Below, piece after piece: positions 8,140-16,363 of a stretch of 64,000 nt of DNA; positions within the stretch are counted from its first letter, which is position 1, and each line of letters begins with the position of its first letter. Source of the DNA: Shewanella amazonensis SB2B (lineage in GTDB: Bacteria > Pseudomonadota > Gammaproteobacteria > Enterobacterales > Shewanellaceae); contig NC_008700.1 of the NCBI RefSeq assembly GCF_000015245.1, positions 3,112,501 through 3,176,500 on the forward strand, written 5' to 3'. A program made the translations under genes and the position numbers. The notes below the pieces were generated by a model that was not told where the DNA came from, made no database searches, and saw only the letters and a program-made list of their open reading frames with translations.

Positions 8140-8191
8140 CCTTCAACTTAAGGTGCTCAGGCGACTGAGAAAAATTGCAAAGCAGTACAGG

Positions 8192-8278
8192 GCAGGTGTG
8201 GTGGAATTGGTAGACACGCCAGCTTCAGGTGCTGGTGCCCTTACGGGCGTGGAAGTTCAAGTCTTCTCACCTGTACCA
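8192..8278 (+). tRNA. tRNA-Leu (CAG), copy 1
   Basis: An 87-nt class II tRNA with acceptor GCAGGTG/CACCTGT, anticodon CAG at 8226-8228, long variable arm TGCCCTTACGGGCGT and encoded ACCA. The G1-U72 acceptor pair is a wobble. Confidence 0.96.
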
Positions 8279-8315
8279 CTTTGCGATTATAGTTAGCTGT
8301 ACAAAGACTCATTGT

Positions 8316-8402
8316 GCAGGTGTGGTGGAATTGGTAGACACGCCAGCTTCAGGTGCTGGTGCCCTTACGGGCGTGGAAGTTCAAGTCTTCTCACCTGTAC
8401 CA
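8316..8402 (+). tRNA. tRNA-Leu (CAG), copy 2
   Basis: Identical to copy 1 over all 87 nt, with anticodon at 8350-8352. It is separated from copy 1 by a 37-nt spacer of unrelated sequence. Confidence 0.96.
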
Positions 8403-8432
8403 ATTAACACAAAGAGTCTTTAACAATACAGT

Positions 8433-8519
8433 GCAGGTGTGGTGGAATTGGTAGACACGCCAGCTTCAGGTGCTGGTGCTCTTACGAGCGTGGAAGTTCA
8501 AGTCTTCTCACCTGTACCA
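8433..8519 (+). tRNA. tRNA-Leu (CAG), copy 3
   Basis: The 87-nt sequence has anticodon CAG at 8467-8469. It differs from the other copies only in the variable-arm stem, GCTC/GAGC instead of GCCC/GGGC, a compensated base-pair change. Confidence 0.96.
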
Positions 8520-8526
8520 AACAAAT

Positions 8527-8551
8527 AAACCTCGCGACGCGAGGTTTTTTT
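8527..8551 (+). terminator. intrinsic terminator of the tRNA cluster
   Basis: AAACCTCGC-GAC-GCGAGGTTT stem running into a T7 tract, 8 bp after the last tRNA-Leu. Confidence 0.9.
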
Positions 8552-8670
8552 GTATCTGTAATATCCCTCCCGAAAAATACCTCCGTTTGCTATACCTATA
8601 GCTATGGCTCAACCAAAGGCATGACAGAGTCAGGCAAAGGAGAGTCCATTTTCCCTGTCGGGGGTCACCG

Positions 8671-10296
8671 ATGAATCAGTTGCAAATTAAACACAAGATG
8701 CTGCTGGGATTTTTTATTCCGGTATTGCTGCTCATCATCGTTTGCGGCGTCTCCATGAGTATCATGTCGAAAATAGAAGATGGTGTGCTTCGCATCTATA
8801 ACGACAGAGTCGTTCCTCTGGAAGATCTCAAGCTTATTGGTGATGACTATGCCGTTTCTGTCATCGATGCCATCAATAAAGCCAATGCCGGAGGCTTTTC
8901 GGCGGAAGAGGCCAGAAATGGTCTGATAGAAGCTAAAAAGAATATAGCCAGCCGCTGGGACAAGTATATGTCCACAGAACTCACCGCTGACGAGCAAAAA
9001 CTGGCCAGCCAAACCCAGCAGTTATTTGCACCTGCCAATCAGCAGATCCAACTATTGATTGATAAACTCAGTGGCAAGTCAGGCAGTGTGACCGGACAAT
9101 TCAGTGCGGATATTATCCCGCTTTACCAGGTAATAGACCCCATCAGCGGCAAAGTCGCCGAGCTCGTCACTCTGCAAATCCATATCGCTGATCTGGAGCG
9201 GGAACAGGTAGAAACATTACATTCGAGCTCACTCAAATGGTTTATCGGGCTGGCCGTCTTTGCCGTTCTCATCACCAGTTTTTTCGGTGTCTGGGTCAAT
9301 CGAGGAGTAATGACACCCGTAACCGAAATTCGCCAAAAGCTTAGGCAGATTCGGGAAAAATCCGATATGACAGTCAGCTTTACCGTATTCCGCGATGATG
9401 AGCTGGGCCATATCGCAAAAGATCTGAATGGCGTGGTGAACCACCTCAAAGGCATTTTAAAGAACATTGCCGAGGCCGCATCGACATTGGGTGATTCTGC
9501 CGATGAGCTGAATGAGTTTACACGACAAGCCAATGACCGGATGTTCAAACAGCAATCCGAAACCGAACAGACTGCCACCGCCATGAATGAGATGACTGCC
9601 GCCGTTGCCGAGGTAGCCCAAAGCAGCAACTCAGCAGCAGAATCCGCCAGAAATGCCGATGAAAGTGCAGCCAGAGGCAACAGCATAGTACAGCAGTCCA
9701 TCAGCAGCATGTCGGTGCTCGCGTCACAGATTCAAGGAACGGCCGCCGTGATAGGCGAACTCGCCACCGAGAGCCAAAACATAGGACGGGTTCTGGATGT
9801 AATTAAGAGCATTGCCGAACAGACCAACCTGCTGGCCCTGAACGCCGCTATCGAGGCAGCCCGGGCGGGAGAACAAGGACGAGGATTTGCCGTGGTGGCC
9901 GATGAAGTCAGAACCCTGGCGCAGCGTACCAGCGAATCGACCCGCGAAATCGAATCTATGATTGAATCGTTGCAGCAAGGGGTGAAAAGCGCTGTTAACT
10001 CCATGGAACAAGGTATTGCCCAGGTAGACAATGCCAACGAGAGTACCAACGCCGCCGGCAGCGCACTGCAGGACATAGTGGCGAGTGTCGATAGTATTAC
10101 CCAACTAAATACCCACATAGCCACAGCCGCCGACGAGCAAAGCTGCGTCGCAGAAAGCATCAATCAGAGCATCATCGCCATCAGTGACATAGCCCAGGAA
10201 TCGACTCAGGCAGCAAACGATTTGAGTGAGGCTGTTCATCAACTTGCACAACTTGCAGGACACATGCGTACCCAGGTGGGGACTTTTATTCTTTAG
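8671..10296 (+). CDS. methyl-accepting chemotaxis protein
   Basis: This transmembrane chemoreceptor should signal through CheW/CheA. Its 541 residues run as follows: TM1 (about 11-33), a periplasmic helical sensor of about 155 residues resembling four-helix-bundle ligand domains, TM2 (about 188-208, WFIGLAVFAVLITSFFGVWV), HAMP (about 210-262) and the coiled-coil signalling domain. The conserved hairpin tip EQTNLLALNAAIEAARAGEQ lies near residues 384-403. There is no C-terminal NWETF-type CheR tether. The ligand cannot be predicted. The start at 8671 gives a short cytosolic MNQLQIKHK before TM1. It stands alone in its transcription unit, facing a diguanylate cyclase gene convergently. Confidence 0.93.
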   Translation: MNQLQIKHKMLLGFFIPVLLLIIVCGVSMSIMSKIEDGVLRIYNDRVVPLEDLKLIGDDYAVSVIDAINKANAGGFSAEEARNGLIEAKKNIASRWDKYMSTELTADEQKLASQTQQLFAPANQQIQLLIDKLSGKSGSVTGQFSADIIPLYQVIDPISGKVAELVTLQIHIADLEREQVETLHSSSLKWFIGLAVFAVLITSFFGVWVNRGVMTPVTEIRQKLRQIREKSDMTVSFTVFRDDELGHIAKDLNGVVNHLKGILKNIAEAASTLGDSADELNEFTRQANDRMFKQQSETEQTATAMNEMTAAVAEVAQSSNSAAESARNADESAARGNSIVQQSISSMSVLASQIQGTAAVIGELATESQNIGRVLDVIKSIAEQTNLLALNAAIEAARAGEQGRGFAVVADEVRTLAQRTSESTREIESMIESLQQGVKSAVNSMEQGIAQVDNANESTNAAGSALQDIVASVDSITQLNTHIATAADEQSCVAESINQSIIAISDIAQESTQAANDLSEAVHQLAQLAGHMRTQVGTFIL

Positions 10297-10329
10297 TCAC
10301 CGGGAGCTATCAGGCTAAAGTGGCTGGAT

Positions 10330-10360
10330 CAGACGGTGTGCATAGAAAACACACTGTCTG
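10330..10360. repeat. inverted repeat between convergent genes
   Basis: CAGACGGTGTG and CACACTGTCTG can pair over 11 positions (one G-U) around a 9-nt loop. It lies between the convergent chemoreceptor and diguanylate cyclase genes. No U-tract follows on either side, so terminator function is possible but weak. Confidence 0.45.
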
Positions 10361-10424
10361 ATATTGCAACTCTCTAAACCACATATTGCCCTCACCGAAT
10401 GGCTCCTGAGAATAAACCTTCGCT

Positions 10425-11999
10425 TTAGCCTACGGTCTTCATCAATCTGGCTGCTTGCATAACGCGCACACACACACGATTACGGCCTTCGGATTTGGCC
10501 AGATACAACTGCTTGTCCGCCATGACCAGCATATCCTGCCAGGATGTATCGGCAAATTGGGGATCGTAGTGCTCAAAGAGCACGCCACCGACACTGATAG
10601 TAACGTGACCAAATTGGCCGGACGGATGGGTAATGGCAAGCTCCCTTACCCGGTGCAACATCCGCTCTGCCAAACGTTCCATTTGCAGGGTGTCGTCACC
10701 ATGAACCACGACACAAAACTCTTCTCCACCAAAGCGGGTGACCAGCTCTCCCCTGCGCCGACACTCAATCAGCAGTGTCTGGGCTACCGAGATCAGGGCT
10801 TTATCGCCCGCTGTATGGCCCTGGGTATCGTTATATTGCTTAAACTCATCCACATCCACCATCAGAAATCCGAGCGCCCCTTTACCATCCAACCACTCCT
10901 GATGGGCCCTTGAGGCAAATGCCTCCAGGCCACGGCGATTGGCAATGCCGGTAAGCGGGTCTTTGAAAGATAAAGATTCCAGATAGTTTTGATGCCGCTC
11001 AAGCATTTCAGCCAACTGGTTAAATGAGCCAGTCAACCTGTGCAGCTCATCGATAAAGAAGGATTGGTTGATTTTGGTGAGTCGGCCCCGAGTGGTCATT
11101 TTCACCAGCACCCGATTGATATTGCCAAGGGGAGTCAATACAAACAGTGAAAGAGGCACGGATCCTAAAAGTACCACCACCATGAAAGTGGCAAAAATCA
11201 AAATGGATTCTCGGGAAATAAATGAGGGGATATCACTCTTGTGATGCTGAACTGTCATCACCAGCGCAGGCGCGCCAAATACATCCTTCACCAGCCATTG
11301 ATGGCTTTGAGCGACCTCATCGATGTGGATGGGATCTTCAAGTACCGGTAAGCGCCCATGAAGCCTGGGATTAGCAAGAGACAGACTGGACTCAACCAAG
11401 GTTAATTCCTTGAGCATATCCGTGAGTGAGACATTAATCAGGCGAACCACCATAAAACTGCCAATCACCTTACCATGGCCATTGCTTGGCAATACATTGC
11501 TGTTGCTGAAAAACATTACCCGACTACCGTAACGGATGATGCCCCGCCTTGTGCTGGCAGACTCTGTACTCACGGTTTTGGCGTCAGGCAATACAGGACC
11601 AATCCATGCAGGCTGCGAGTCGAGGCTATCCGGCAGCAGTCCCGGCACCCCTTGATATCCCCATACCAGCTTACCGTTGGTATCAAACAAAAAGGCGCCA
11701 TCCATGCCAGCGGCAACAAAGGCATCATCGTAGAGATTGGATTCGATAAACTCGGGGTCCGGAGATTGGATAAAGTCCACCATCTCATCCCAAACACCAT
11801 AATCATGACTGAAGGTGGACAACGGCTGGCTGAAAAAATTCATGCCCGCTTTAAGGGCTTTTACCTCCATCAACTGCTGATCCCGCACTTCACTCATCAA
11901 ACCGGGTCGGATGAAAAGGCCGTGGATCAGAAAGGATGTCACAAAGGCGGCCAATGTAACCAAGGTACCCAACAACATATTGAAATGATTGAGCCGCAT
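10425..11999 (-). CDS. membrane diguanylate cyclase with CHASE4-like periplasmic sensor
   Basis: The product should make cyclic di-GMP in response to a periplasmic signal. Its 524 residues run as follows: TM1 (about 8-28), a periplasmic domain (about 30-255) resembling CHASE4 by its YDDAFVAAGMDGAFLFDTNG region, TM2 (about 262-285), a HAMP-like linker and GGDEF (about 355-515). The active-site motif is GGEEF at residues 424-428, predicted active. The inhibitory-site position four residues before the LVTRF stretch reads RRGE rather than RxxD, so product inhibition may be absent. The ATG at 11999 is chosen over an upstream in-frame ATG because GGGGAT precedes it and TM1 follows immediately. No terminator is evident. 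Confidence 0.88.
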   Translation of the reverse strand: MRLNHFNMLLGTLVTLAAFVTSFLIHGLFIRPGLMSEVRDQQLMEVKALKAGMNFFSQPLSTFSHDYGVWDEMVDFIQSPDPEFIESNLYDDAFVAAGMDGAFLFDTNGKLVWGYQGVPGLLPDSLDSQPAWIGPVLPDAKTVSTESASTRRGIIRYGSRVMFFSNSNVLPSNGHGKVIGSFMVVRLINVSLTDMLKELTLVESSLSLANPRLHGRLPVLEDPIHIDEVAQSHQWLVKDVFGAPALVMTVQHHKSDIPSFISRESILIFATFMVVVLLGSVPLSLFVLTPLGNINRVLVKMTTRGRLTKINQSFFIDELHRLTGSFNQLAEMLERHQNYLESLSFKDPLTGIANRRGLEAFASRAHQEWLDGKGALGFLMVDVDEFKQYNDTQGHTAGDKALISVAQTLLIECRRRGELVTRFGGEEFCVVVHGDDTLQMERLAERMLHRVRELAITHPSGQFGHVTISVGGVLFEHYDPQFADTSWQDMLVMADKQLYLAKSEGRNRVCVRVMQAARLMKTVG

Positions 12000-12056
12000 A
12001 CAAATATCCCCGGATGAAGCTTCATTTAAGCTTAGCCCCGCACCTGGCATTTGTCC

Positions 12057-12083
12057 GAAAAAAAGCCGCCTTTCGGCGGCTTT
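12057..12083 (-). terminator. intrinsic terminator of the HBM chemoreceptor gene
   Basis: AAAGCCGCC-GAAA-GGCGGCTTT stem with a GNRA-type loop and a T7 tract on the minus strand, about 20 bp past the stop codon at 12100. The next minus-strand gene starts at 11999. Confidence 0.88.
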
Positions 12084-12099
12084 CTCACGACACTCTGAC

Positions 12100-13965
12100 T
12101 CAACTCACGCGGAACTGGCTAACTGCCCTCTGCAAATACTCAGCCCGTTCCCGCACATCGTCGGAGGCTTTAGCGTTCGCCATAGCCGCATGGGAAGATT
12201 CTTCGGCGATATCCCTGATAACCACCACATTTTTATTCACTTCTGCCGCCACAGAGCTTTGCTCTTCGATGGCCGCGGCTATCTGGGTACTCATGTCCAT
12301 AATGTTGGTCACATCCTGATTTATCTGCGCCAACATGGTACCGGCACTGGCAGCTTGCTCAGCGCTTTCTCCGCCCTGGCGCTGACTGGCTTCCATCAGC
12401 TGCACAATGGAGCGGGTGCGGCTTTGCAGAGTTTGGATAATACCGGCGATTTCTTCGGTCGACTCCTGTGTTCGCATCGCCAGCGAGCGGACCTCATCGG
12501 CCACCACGGCAAAGCCCCTCCCCTGCTCACCGGCACGGGCGGCTTCAATGGCAGCGTTCAGGGCCAGTAGATTGGTTTGCTCAGCAATACCCCGGATCAC
12601 ATCCAGCACACTGCCTATGGTGCCGCTGTCACGCTCAAGCTCAGCCACCACAGAGGCCGAATTGTTAAGCTGCTGCGCCAGTGACTGGATTTTTTCGATG
12701 GTTTGCTCAACGCTCTGCTGTCCTACCTGAGCGTTGGTGTGTGTATGGTTGGCACGCTCGGCCGCCAGTTCGGTGTTTTTGGCAATCTCATCGATGGTGG
12801 CCCCCATCTCAGTAATGGCGGTAGCTACCATGTCGGTTTCATTCAGCTGCCTAAGTACCCCGTCGGACGCCTGGGTCGCATTGGCTGACAGCTCCTGACA
12901 GGATTCATTCATGACGTTCACAGCATCGTTTACTTGCTGGATAAGCGCACGGAAACTTTCAACCATTTCGTTAAAGTGCTGGCCTATTTCAGCGATTTCG
13001 TCACCCCCTTGTGTATCGCAACGCAGGGTCAGGTTTTTATCCTTGCCAACATGTGAAATCACCTGATTGATATTGTTGATGGGGGTAATGATGGCGCGGA
13101 TGATCATAAAGGTCACAATAGCAACCAGCACAGCAATCACGGCAAACAGGGTTGTCGCCATGGCAACACTGTCACCCTCTTCATCATGAATTTCATGAAG
13201 CGCAAGCTCCCGCAGCTCCTGTGTCGCCTGCTCAGACTGGTCGATGACAGACCTGAGCGCGCCCATTTTGCCGTCCTCTTTGCCCAGACCAAATTCCTTC
13301 TCTTTATTAACCAAGGCCTCGAAATTCATTTGATAATCCTTCATGAGGCGACGGATTTCATCCGCGACGTCAGGACTCAAATCGGACCCATCAAGGGTGC
13401 TGTCAAAGCTGCGCAGAGTTTGCTGAAACTTATCCAGATAACCGGCATCACGGCGTAACATAAAATCTTTTTCGTTGCGACGCAGTTGTAGCATCTGTAC
13501 TGCCAGCTCTGGCTTATTGTGTTCTTTCAGTAGGGTTTCCACATTGTGTACCGCCTCTCTGAGCTGGCCATACAAGCCGGACTTGGGGGTCAAACCAATT
13601 TGCTGCTGTAGTGTGACCACGTCGGAAAACAGTGTCAGGTATTGGCCTAACAAACTCTCAAACCGATCCAAAGGCGCCATGGGCATGTCATATTTTTCAA
13701 ATACTTGCTTGACAGTGCTCAGTTTGGTTTTGAGCTCTGCAGCATGTTGGGCATGCCCCTGAACATAGGCCATATCACTGCGGGTTAAAAAGTCTTTCTC
13801 ATCCTTGCGAAGCTCGAGCATGTCCCTTTCCAGTTCAACCACGGTTTGAGCGGCCAACGCCAACTCAACCTGAGTTTTGCCGGAATACAGCTGCAAACCG
13901 AACATCGCCACCAGGGCACCTATCGACAACGCTGCGCTCAGCATTAATTTTTGACGAATGAGCAT
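12100..13965 (-). CDS. methyl-accepting chemotaxis protein with HBM sensor
   Basis: This is a 621-residue transmembrane chemoreceptor. TM1 spans about 8-26 and TM2 about 270-292 (TTLFAVIAVLVAIVTFMII). Between them is a roughly 240-residue all-helical region with two copies of a near-identical helix motif, LELRKDEKDFLTR and LQLRRNEKDFMLR. This pattern is characteristic of the helical bimodular (HBM) sensor family, whose studied members (such as McpS of Pseudomonas) bind TCA intermediates or other small acids. HAMP and the signalling coiled coil follow, with the tip EQTNLLALNAAIEAARAGEQ. There is no C-terminal pentapeptide. Which ligand binds here is unknown. The ATG at 13965 directly precedes TM1. 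It has its own terminator at 12057. Confidence 0.92.
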   Translation of the reverse strand: MLIRQKLMLSAALSIGALVAMFGLQLYSGKTQVELALAAQTVVELERDMLELRKDEKDFLTRSDMAYVQGHAQHAAELKTKLSTVKQVFEKYDMPMAPLDRFESLLGQYLTLFSDVVTLQQQIGLTPKSGLYGQLREAVHNVETLLKEHNKPELAVQMLQLRRNEKDFMLRRDAGYLDKFQQTLRSFDSTLDGSDLSPDVADEIRRLMKDYQMNFEALVNKEKEFGLGKEDGKMGALRSVIDQSEQATQELRELALHEIHDEEGDSVAMATTLFAVIAVLVAIVTFMIIRAIITPINNINQVISHVGKDKNLTLRCDTQGGDEIAEIGQHFNEMVESFRALIQQVNDAVNVMNESCQELSANATQASDGVLRQLNETDMVATAITEMGATIDEIAKNTELAAERANHTHTNAQVGQQSVEQTIEKIQSLAQQLNNSASVVAELERDSGTIGSVLDVIRGIAEQTNLLALNAAIEAARAGEQGRGFAVVADEVRSLAMRTQESTEEIAGIIQTLQSRTRSIVQLMEASQRQGGESAEQAASAGTMLAQINQDVTNIMDMSTQIAAAIEEQSSVAAEVNKNVVVIRDIAEESSHAAMANAKASDDVRERAEYLQRAVSQFRVS

Positions 13966-14236
13966 GTTACTTTCCCCATGTAGCGATCTTTAATAACTGT
14001 AGACCCCCAGGCATCTATTTGGGAACTAAGGCCTTGGTGGTCACAAAACTGTCACACGTCGATTGTTCTTATTTTTGAACCTATCGGTACAAGTATCGGC
14101 TGCAAACTCTCAAAACTCCATGAGTTTTAATCACTTTTCAACACCTTTCCTCATATGCCGGTCCAGCTTCAACTGGTTTACTTGCTCAAATAAAAGTACA
14201 TACAATATCCCATTATTTAACTTTATCTGAATCACT

Positions 14237-15190
14237 ATGAAAATCATCGATGGCAACCAGGTGCAACAAAAGTTGACGTTTCCACCCCTTGTCGAAGCGC
14301 TAAGGCAACAACTGTGCCGCCCATTTACCATGCCCCAGCGCCAGGTGTACGCGCTGTCAGACACTGCCGACAATCAGCACGCCTTTGCCCTGTTGCCTGC
14401 CTGGGATGAAGAAAGCATTGCGGTAAAAGCCTTTACTTACTTACCTGACAATCCAGTGAAAAACCCGGGTTGCGAGAGTCTGTATTCGCAAATATTGCTC
14501 TTCGATAGAAAAACAGGGGTACCGCAGGCTTTGATAGACGGAACCAGCGTCACCTACTGGCGCACCGCTGCGACTTCCGCGCTGGCAGCGAGCTTCCTTG
14601 CCCGCAAGGACAGCAGCCGTTTGCTAATGTGCGCCACCGGCAATCTGGCTGTGTACATGGCACTGGCACACGCCAGTGTGCGTCCAATCAGAGAAATCAG
14701 GATCTGGGGAAGGAATACTCAAAAGATTGATTCAACCATCGCCACAATCAGGGCGCAGCGCACCGATATTGAGGTGACGGCAGCTAATGCACTGCAACTT
14801 GACGTTCCCTGGGCGGACATCATCAGCTGCGCCACCGGTTCCCCCACCCCACTCTTTCCCGGAGAATGGGTCACTCCCGGCACCCACACTGACTTTGTCG
14901 GCAATCACCACAAAGACTGCCGCGAGTGTGATTCTCATCTGATAACAAACTCTCAAGTCTATGTAGACGCGAGACTCAATGTGTTCAGTGAAGCCGGCGA
15001 GCTATTGATCCCTGTATCAGAGGGACGCTTTTCGCTGGATGAGGTGAGAGCTGAGCTGTCAGAACTCTGTCAGGGCACAGCGCTGGGACGCGTAAATGAC
15101 AAGGATATTACGATGTTCAAGAGTGTGGGGTCTGCACTCGCCGATCTCGCTGGTGCGCGACTGCTTTTCAAGATGCTTCAGGAACAATAA
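14237..15190 (+). CDS. ornithine cyclodeaminase / mu-crystallin family protein
   Basis: The family contains ornithine cyclodeaminase, alanine dehydrogenase and ketimine reductases, all NAD(P)-dependent. The 317-residue length is typical. Recognisable elements are the early substrate-side segment PQRQVY, the strand-turn GVPQALIDGTSVTYWRTAATSALAA and the DFVGNHHKDCRE motif that matches the family D-x-G-x-x-x-x-x-x-E pattern. The dinucleotide loop is unusual: MCATGNLAVYMALAH instead of the usual G-x-G-x-Q-A, so cofactor use may differ. Substrate cannot be assigned. No strong ribosome site precedes the ATG at 14237. It is a separate unit, with a 270-bp gap to the divergent chemoreceptor and an ECF operon downstream. 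Confidence 0.75.
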   Translation: MKIIDGNQVQQKLTFPPLVEALRQQLCRPFTMPQRQVYALSDTADNQHAFALLPAWDEESIAVKAFTYLPDNPVKNPGCESLYSQILLFDRKTGVPQALIDGTSVTYWRTAATSALAASFLARKDSSRLLMCATGNLAVYMALAHASVRPIREIRIWGRNTQKIDSTIATIRAQRTDIEVTAANALQLDVPWADIISCATGSPTPLFPGEWVTPGTHTDFVGNHHKDCRECDSHLITNSQVYVDARLNVFSEAGELLIPVSEGRFSLDEVRAELSELCQGTALGRVNDKDITMFKSVGSALADLAGARLLFKMLQEQ

Positions 15191-15197
15191 CTTACAA

Positions 15198-15221
15198 GGG
15201 ATGCAAAAAATGTTGCATCCC
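15198..15221. promoter_or_regulatory. perfect hairpin upstream of the ECF sigma operon
   Basis: GGGATGCAA and TTGCATCCC form a 9-bp perfect inverted repeat around a 6-nt loop. It lies 7 bp after the preceding stop codon and about 50 bp before the ECF sigma start. With no T-tract it may be an operator or a weak attenuator rather than a terminator. Confidence 0.4.
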
Positions 15222-15272
15222 CACTAAACCTTTCTATCTTGGACATCTGTCTTATTAAGCATACAAGGACCG

Positions 15273-15827
15273 ATGGAACCCAAGGTGCTCCCAATACCAC
15301 AGCAGCAATCACAAGATGTGAATGATGCCAGCCTGGCGCAGCAAGCGGCACAGGGCGATAAAAGCGCCTTTGAAGCCCTGTACCAACGCCACCATAAACG
15401 GATCTACGCGCTGGCGCTGCGTCTTGGCGGCGAACCGAGTCTTGCCGATGAAATATTGCAGGAAAGCTTTGTTCGTCTGTGGCACAAGCTGCCGCAGTTT
15501 CGTGGTGAGAGCCAATTTGGCACCTGGTTTTACTCGCTGGCCCTGAATCAGGCACTAAGCACCCTCAAGCAACATCGCAGCTTTTGGGCCCGAATGGTGC
15601 CCGACTGGCAAATACAGGATGCACCAGAGCACAGTCAAAATGACGATGGTCTCCTGCTCGACCGCCTGATTGTCAGGCTGCCGGAGCGAGCCCGGCTGGT
15701 GTTTGTTCTATTTGCCGTGGAAGGTTTTTCCCACGAGGAAGTGGCCAGTTTGCTCGGTATATCCACCGGCACCAGCAAGGCACATTACCACAGGGCGCGG
15801 GAACTGATGAAGGAGATGCTGTCATGA
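15273..15827 (+). CDS. ECF-family RNA polymerase sigma factor
   Basis: This 184-residue alternative sigma factor has the two-domain ECF architecture. Region 2 spans about 22-95 (FEALYQRHHKRIYALALRLGG, then LADEILQESFVRLWHKLPQF and GTWFYSLALNQAL). Region 4 spans about 125-180 (LPERARLVFVLFAVEGFSHEEVASLLGISTGTSKAHYHRAREL, with the HTH at its end). There is no ATG-proximal extension. AAGGA (15265-15269) precedes the ATG. Its stop overlaps the next gene by 4 bp (ATGA), so sigma and anti-sigma are translationally coupled. Target promoters cannot be identified from this window. The operon partner is a DUF4097 surface-type protein, which suggests an envelope-related signal (inference). Confidence 0.92.
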   Translation: MEPKVLPIPQQQSQDVNDASLAQQAAQGDKSAFEALYQRHHKRIYALALRLGGEPSLADEILQESFVRLWHKLPQFRGESQFGTWFYSLALNQALSTLKQHRSFWARMVPDWQIQDAPEHSQNDDGLLLDRLIVRLPERARLVFVLFAVEGFSHEEVASLLGISTGTSKAHYHRARELMKEMLS

Positions 15828-16363
15828 CCAGTGCTGCCGACAAACGCCTCGACAAGCTGATTGCCGATGCCCCCAAAGAGCTGACGCCAGCAGAATCCAA
15901 CTGGGATGCAATTGCCGCAAGGCTCGACCGCCCGCAGCCAACAAAGGCAGGGGAAGACAGAAAAGAGAATAGGCCGGGAAGATTGCCCTGGTACGTAACA
16001 ACTGCCGTTGCCGCGGCGCTGTTGCTAACTTTGGTACCGCAGCTCCCCATTCACAATACGCCCGAGGTGGATAACAGCCTGTGGCCGCTCATAGAAAGTA
16101 TTGATCTCGCCCACCGTCAGGAAGTGGCCTCACTTGCTGAATCATCCAGCAACGCCTGGCAACAGGTGGGATATCAAGAGCCCGTGGAAGCGGGCTTAAA
16201 AGAGCTGCGGGAAGCGGCACGGCTTATTCTGAGTTCCCTCAAGGCCAATCCACAGGATAAACAACTTTGGCAGCTCTGGCTCTGGGTCCAGCGCCGCGAA
16301 ATTGAACTTTTAACCCAGGGACAAAGGCTGCCAGCCGGCGCCACACAAGGAGATACCCTATGA
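15824..16363 (+). CDS. putative membrane anti-sigma factor
   Basis: The 179-residue protein has a charged cytosolic N-terminal part of about 50 residues (KRLDKLIADAPKELTPAESNWDAIAARLD). One transmembrane segment follows (about 52-70, WYVTTAVAAALLLTLVPQL) and then an extracytoplasmic helical part. No zinc-binding HxxxCxxC motif is present, so it is not a ZAS-type anti-sigma. Assignment rests on topology plus the 4-bp overlap with the ECF sigma gene upstream. It also overlaps the DUF4097 gene downstream by 4 bp, making a tight three-gene operon. The alternative is that it is simply an uncharacterised membrane protein of the operon. Confidence 0.65.
   Translation: MTSAADKRLDKLIADAPKELTPAESNWDAIAARLDRPQPTKAGEDRKENRPGRLPWYVTTAVAAALLLTLVPQLPIHNTPEVDNSLWPLIESIDLAHRQEVASLAESSSNAWQQVGYQEPVEAGLKELREAARLILSSLKANPQDKQLWQLWLWVQRREIELLTQGQRLPAGATQGDTL

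Noticed and set aside
7803..8168. Open frame running through the gap and the tRNA-Phe gene
   Set aside because: It overlaps a terminator, a promoter and a tRNA, and its product has no features.
8192..8519. Tandem similarity that might be taken for a repeat array or CRISPR
   Set aside because: The units are complete tRNA-Leu genes with 87-nt cloverleaves and unequal spacers.
10330..10360. Inverted repeat as an intrinsic terminator
   Set aside because: No T-tract follows on either strand; retained only as an inverted repeat.
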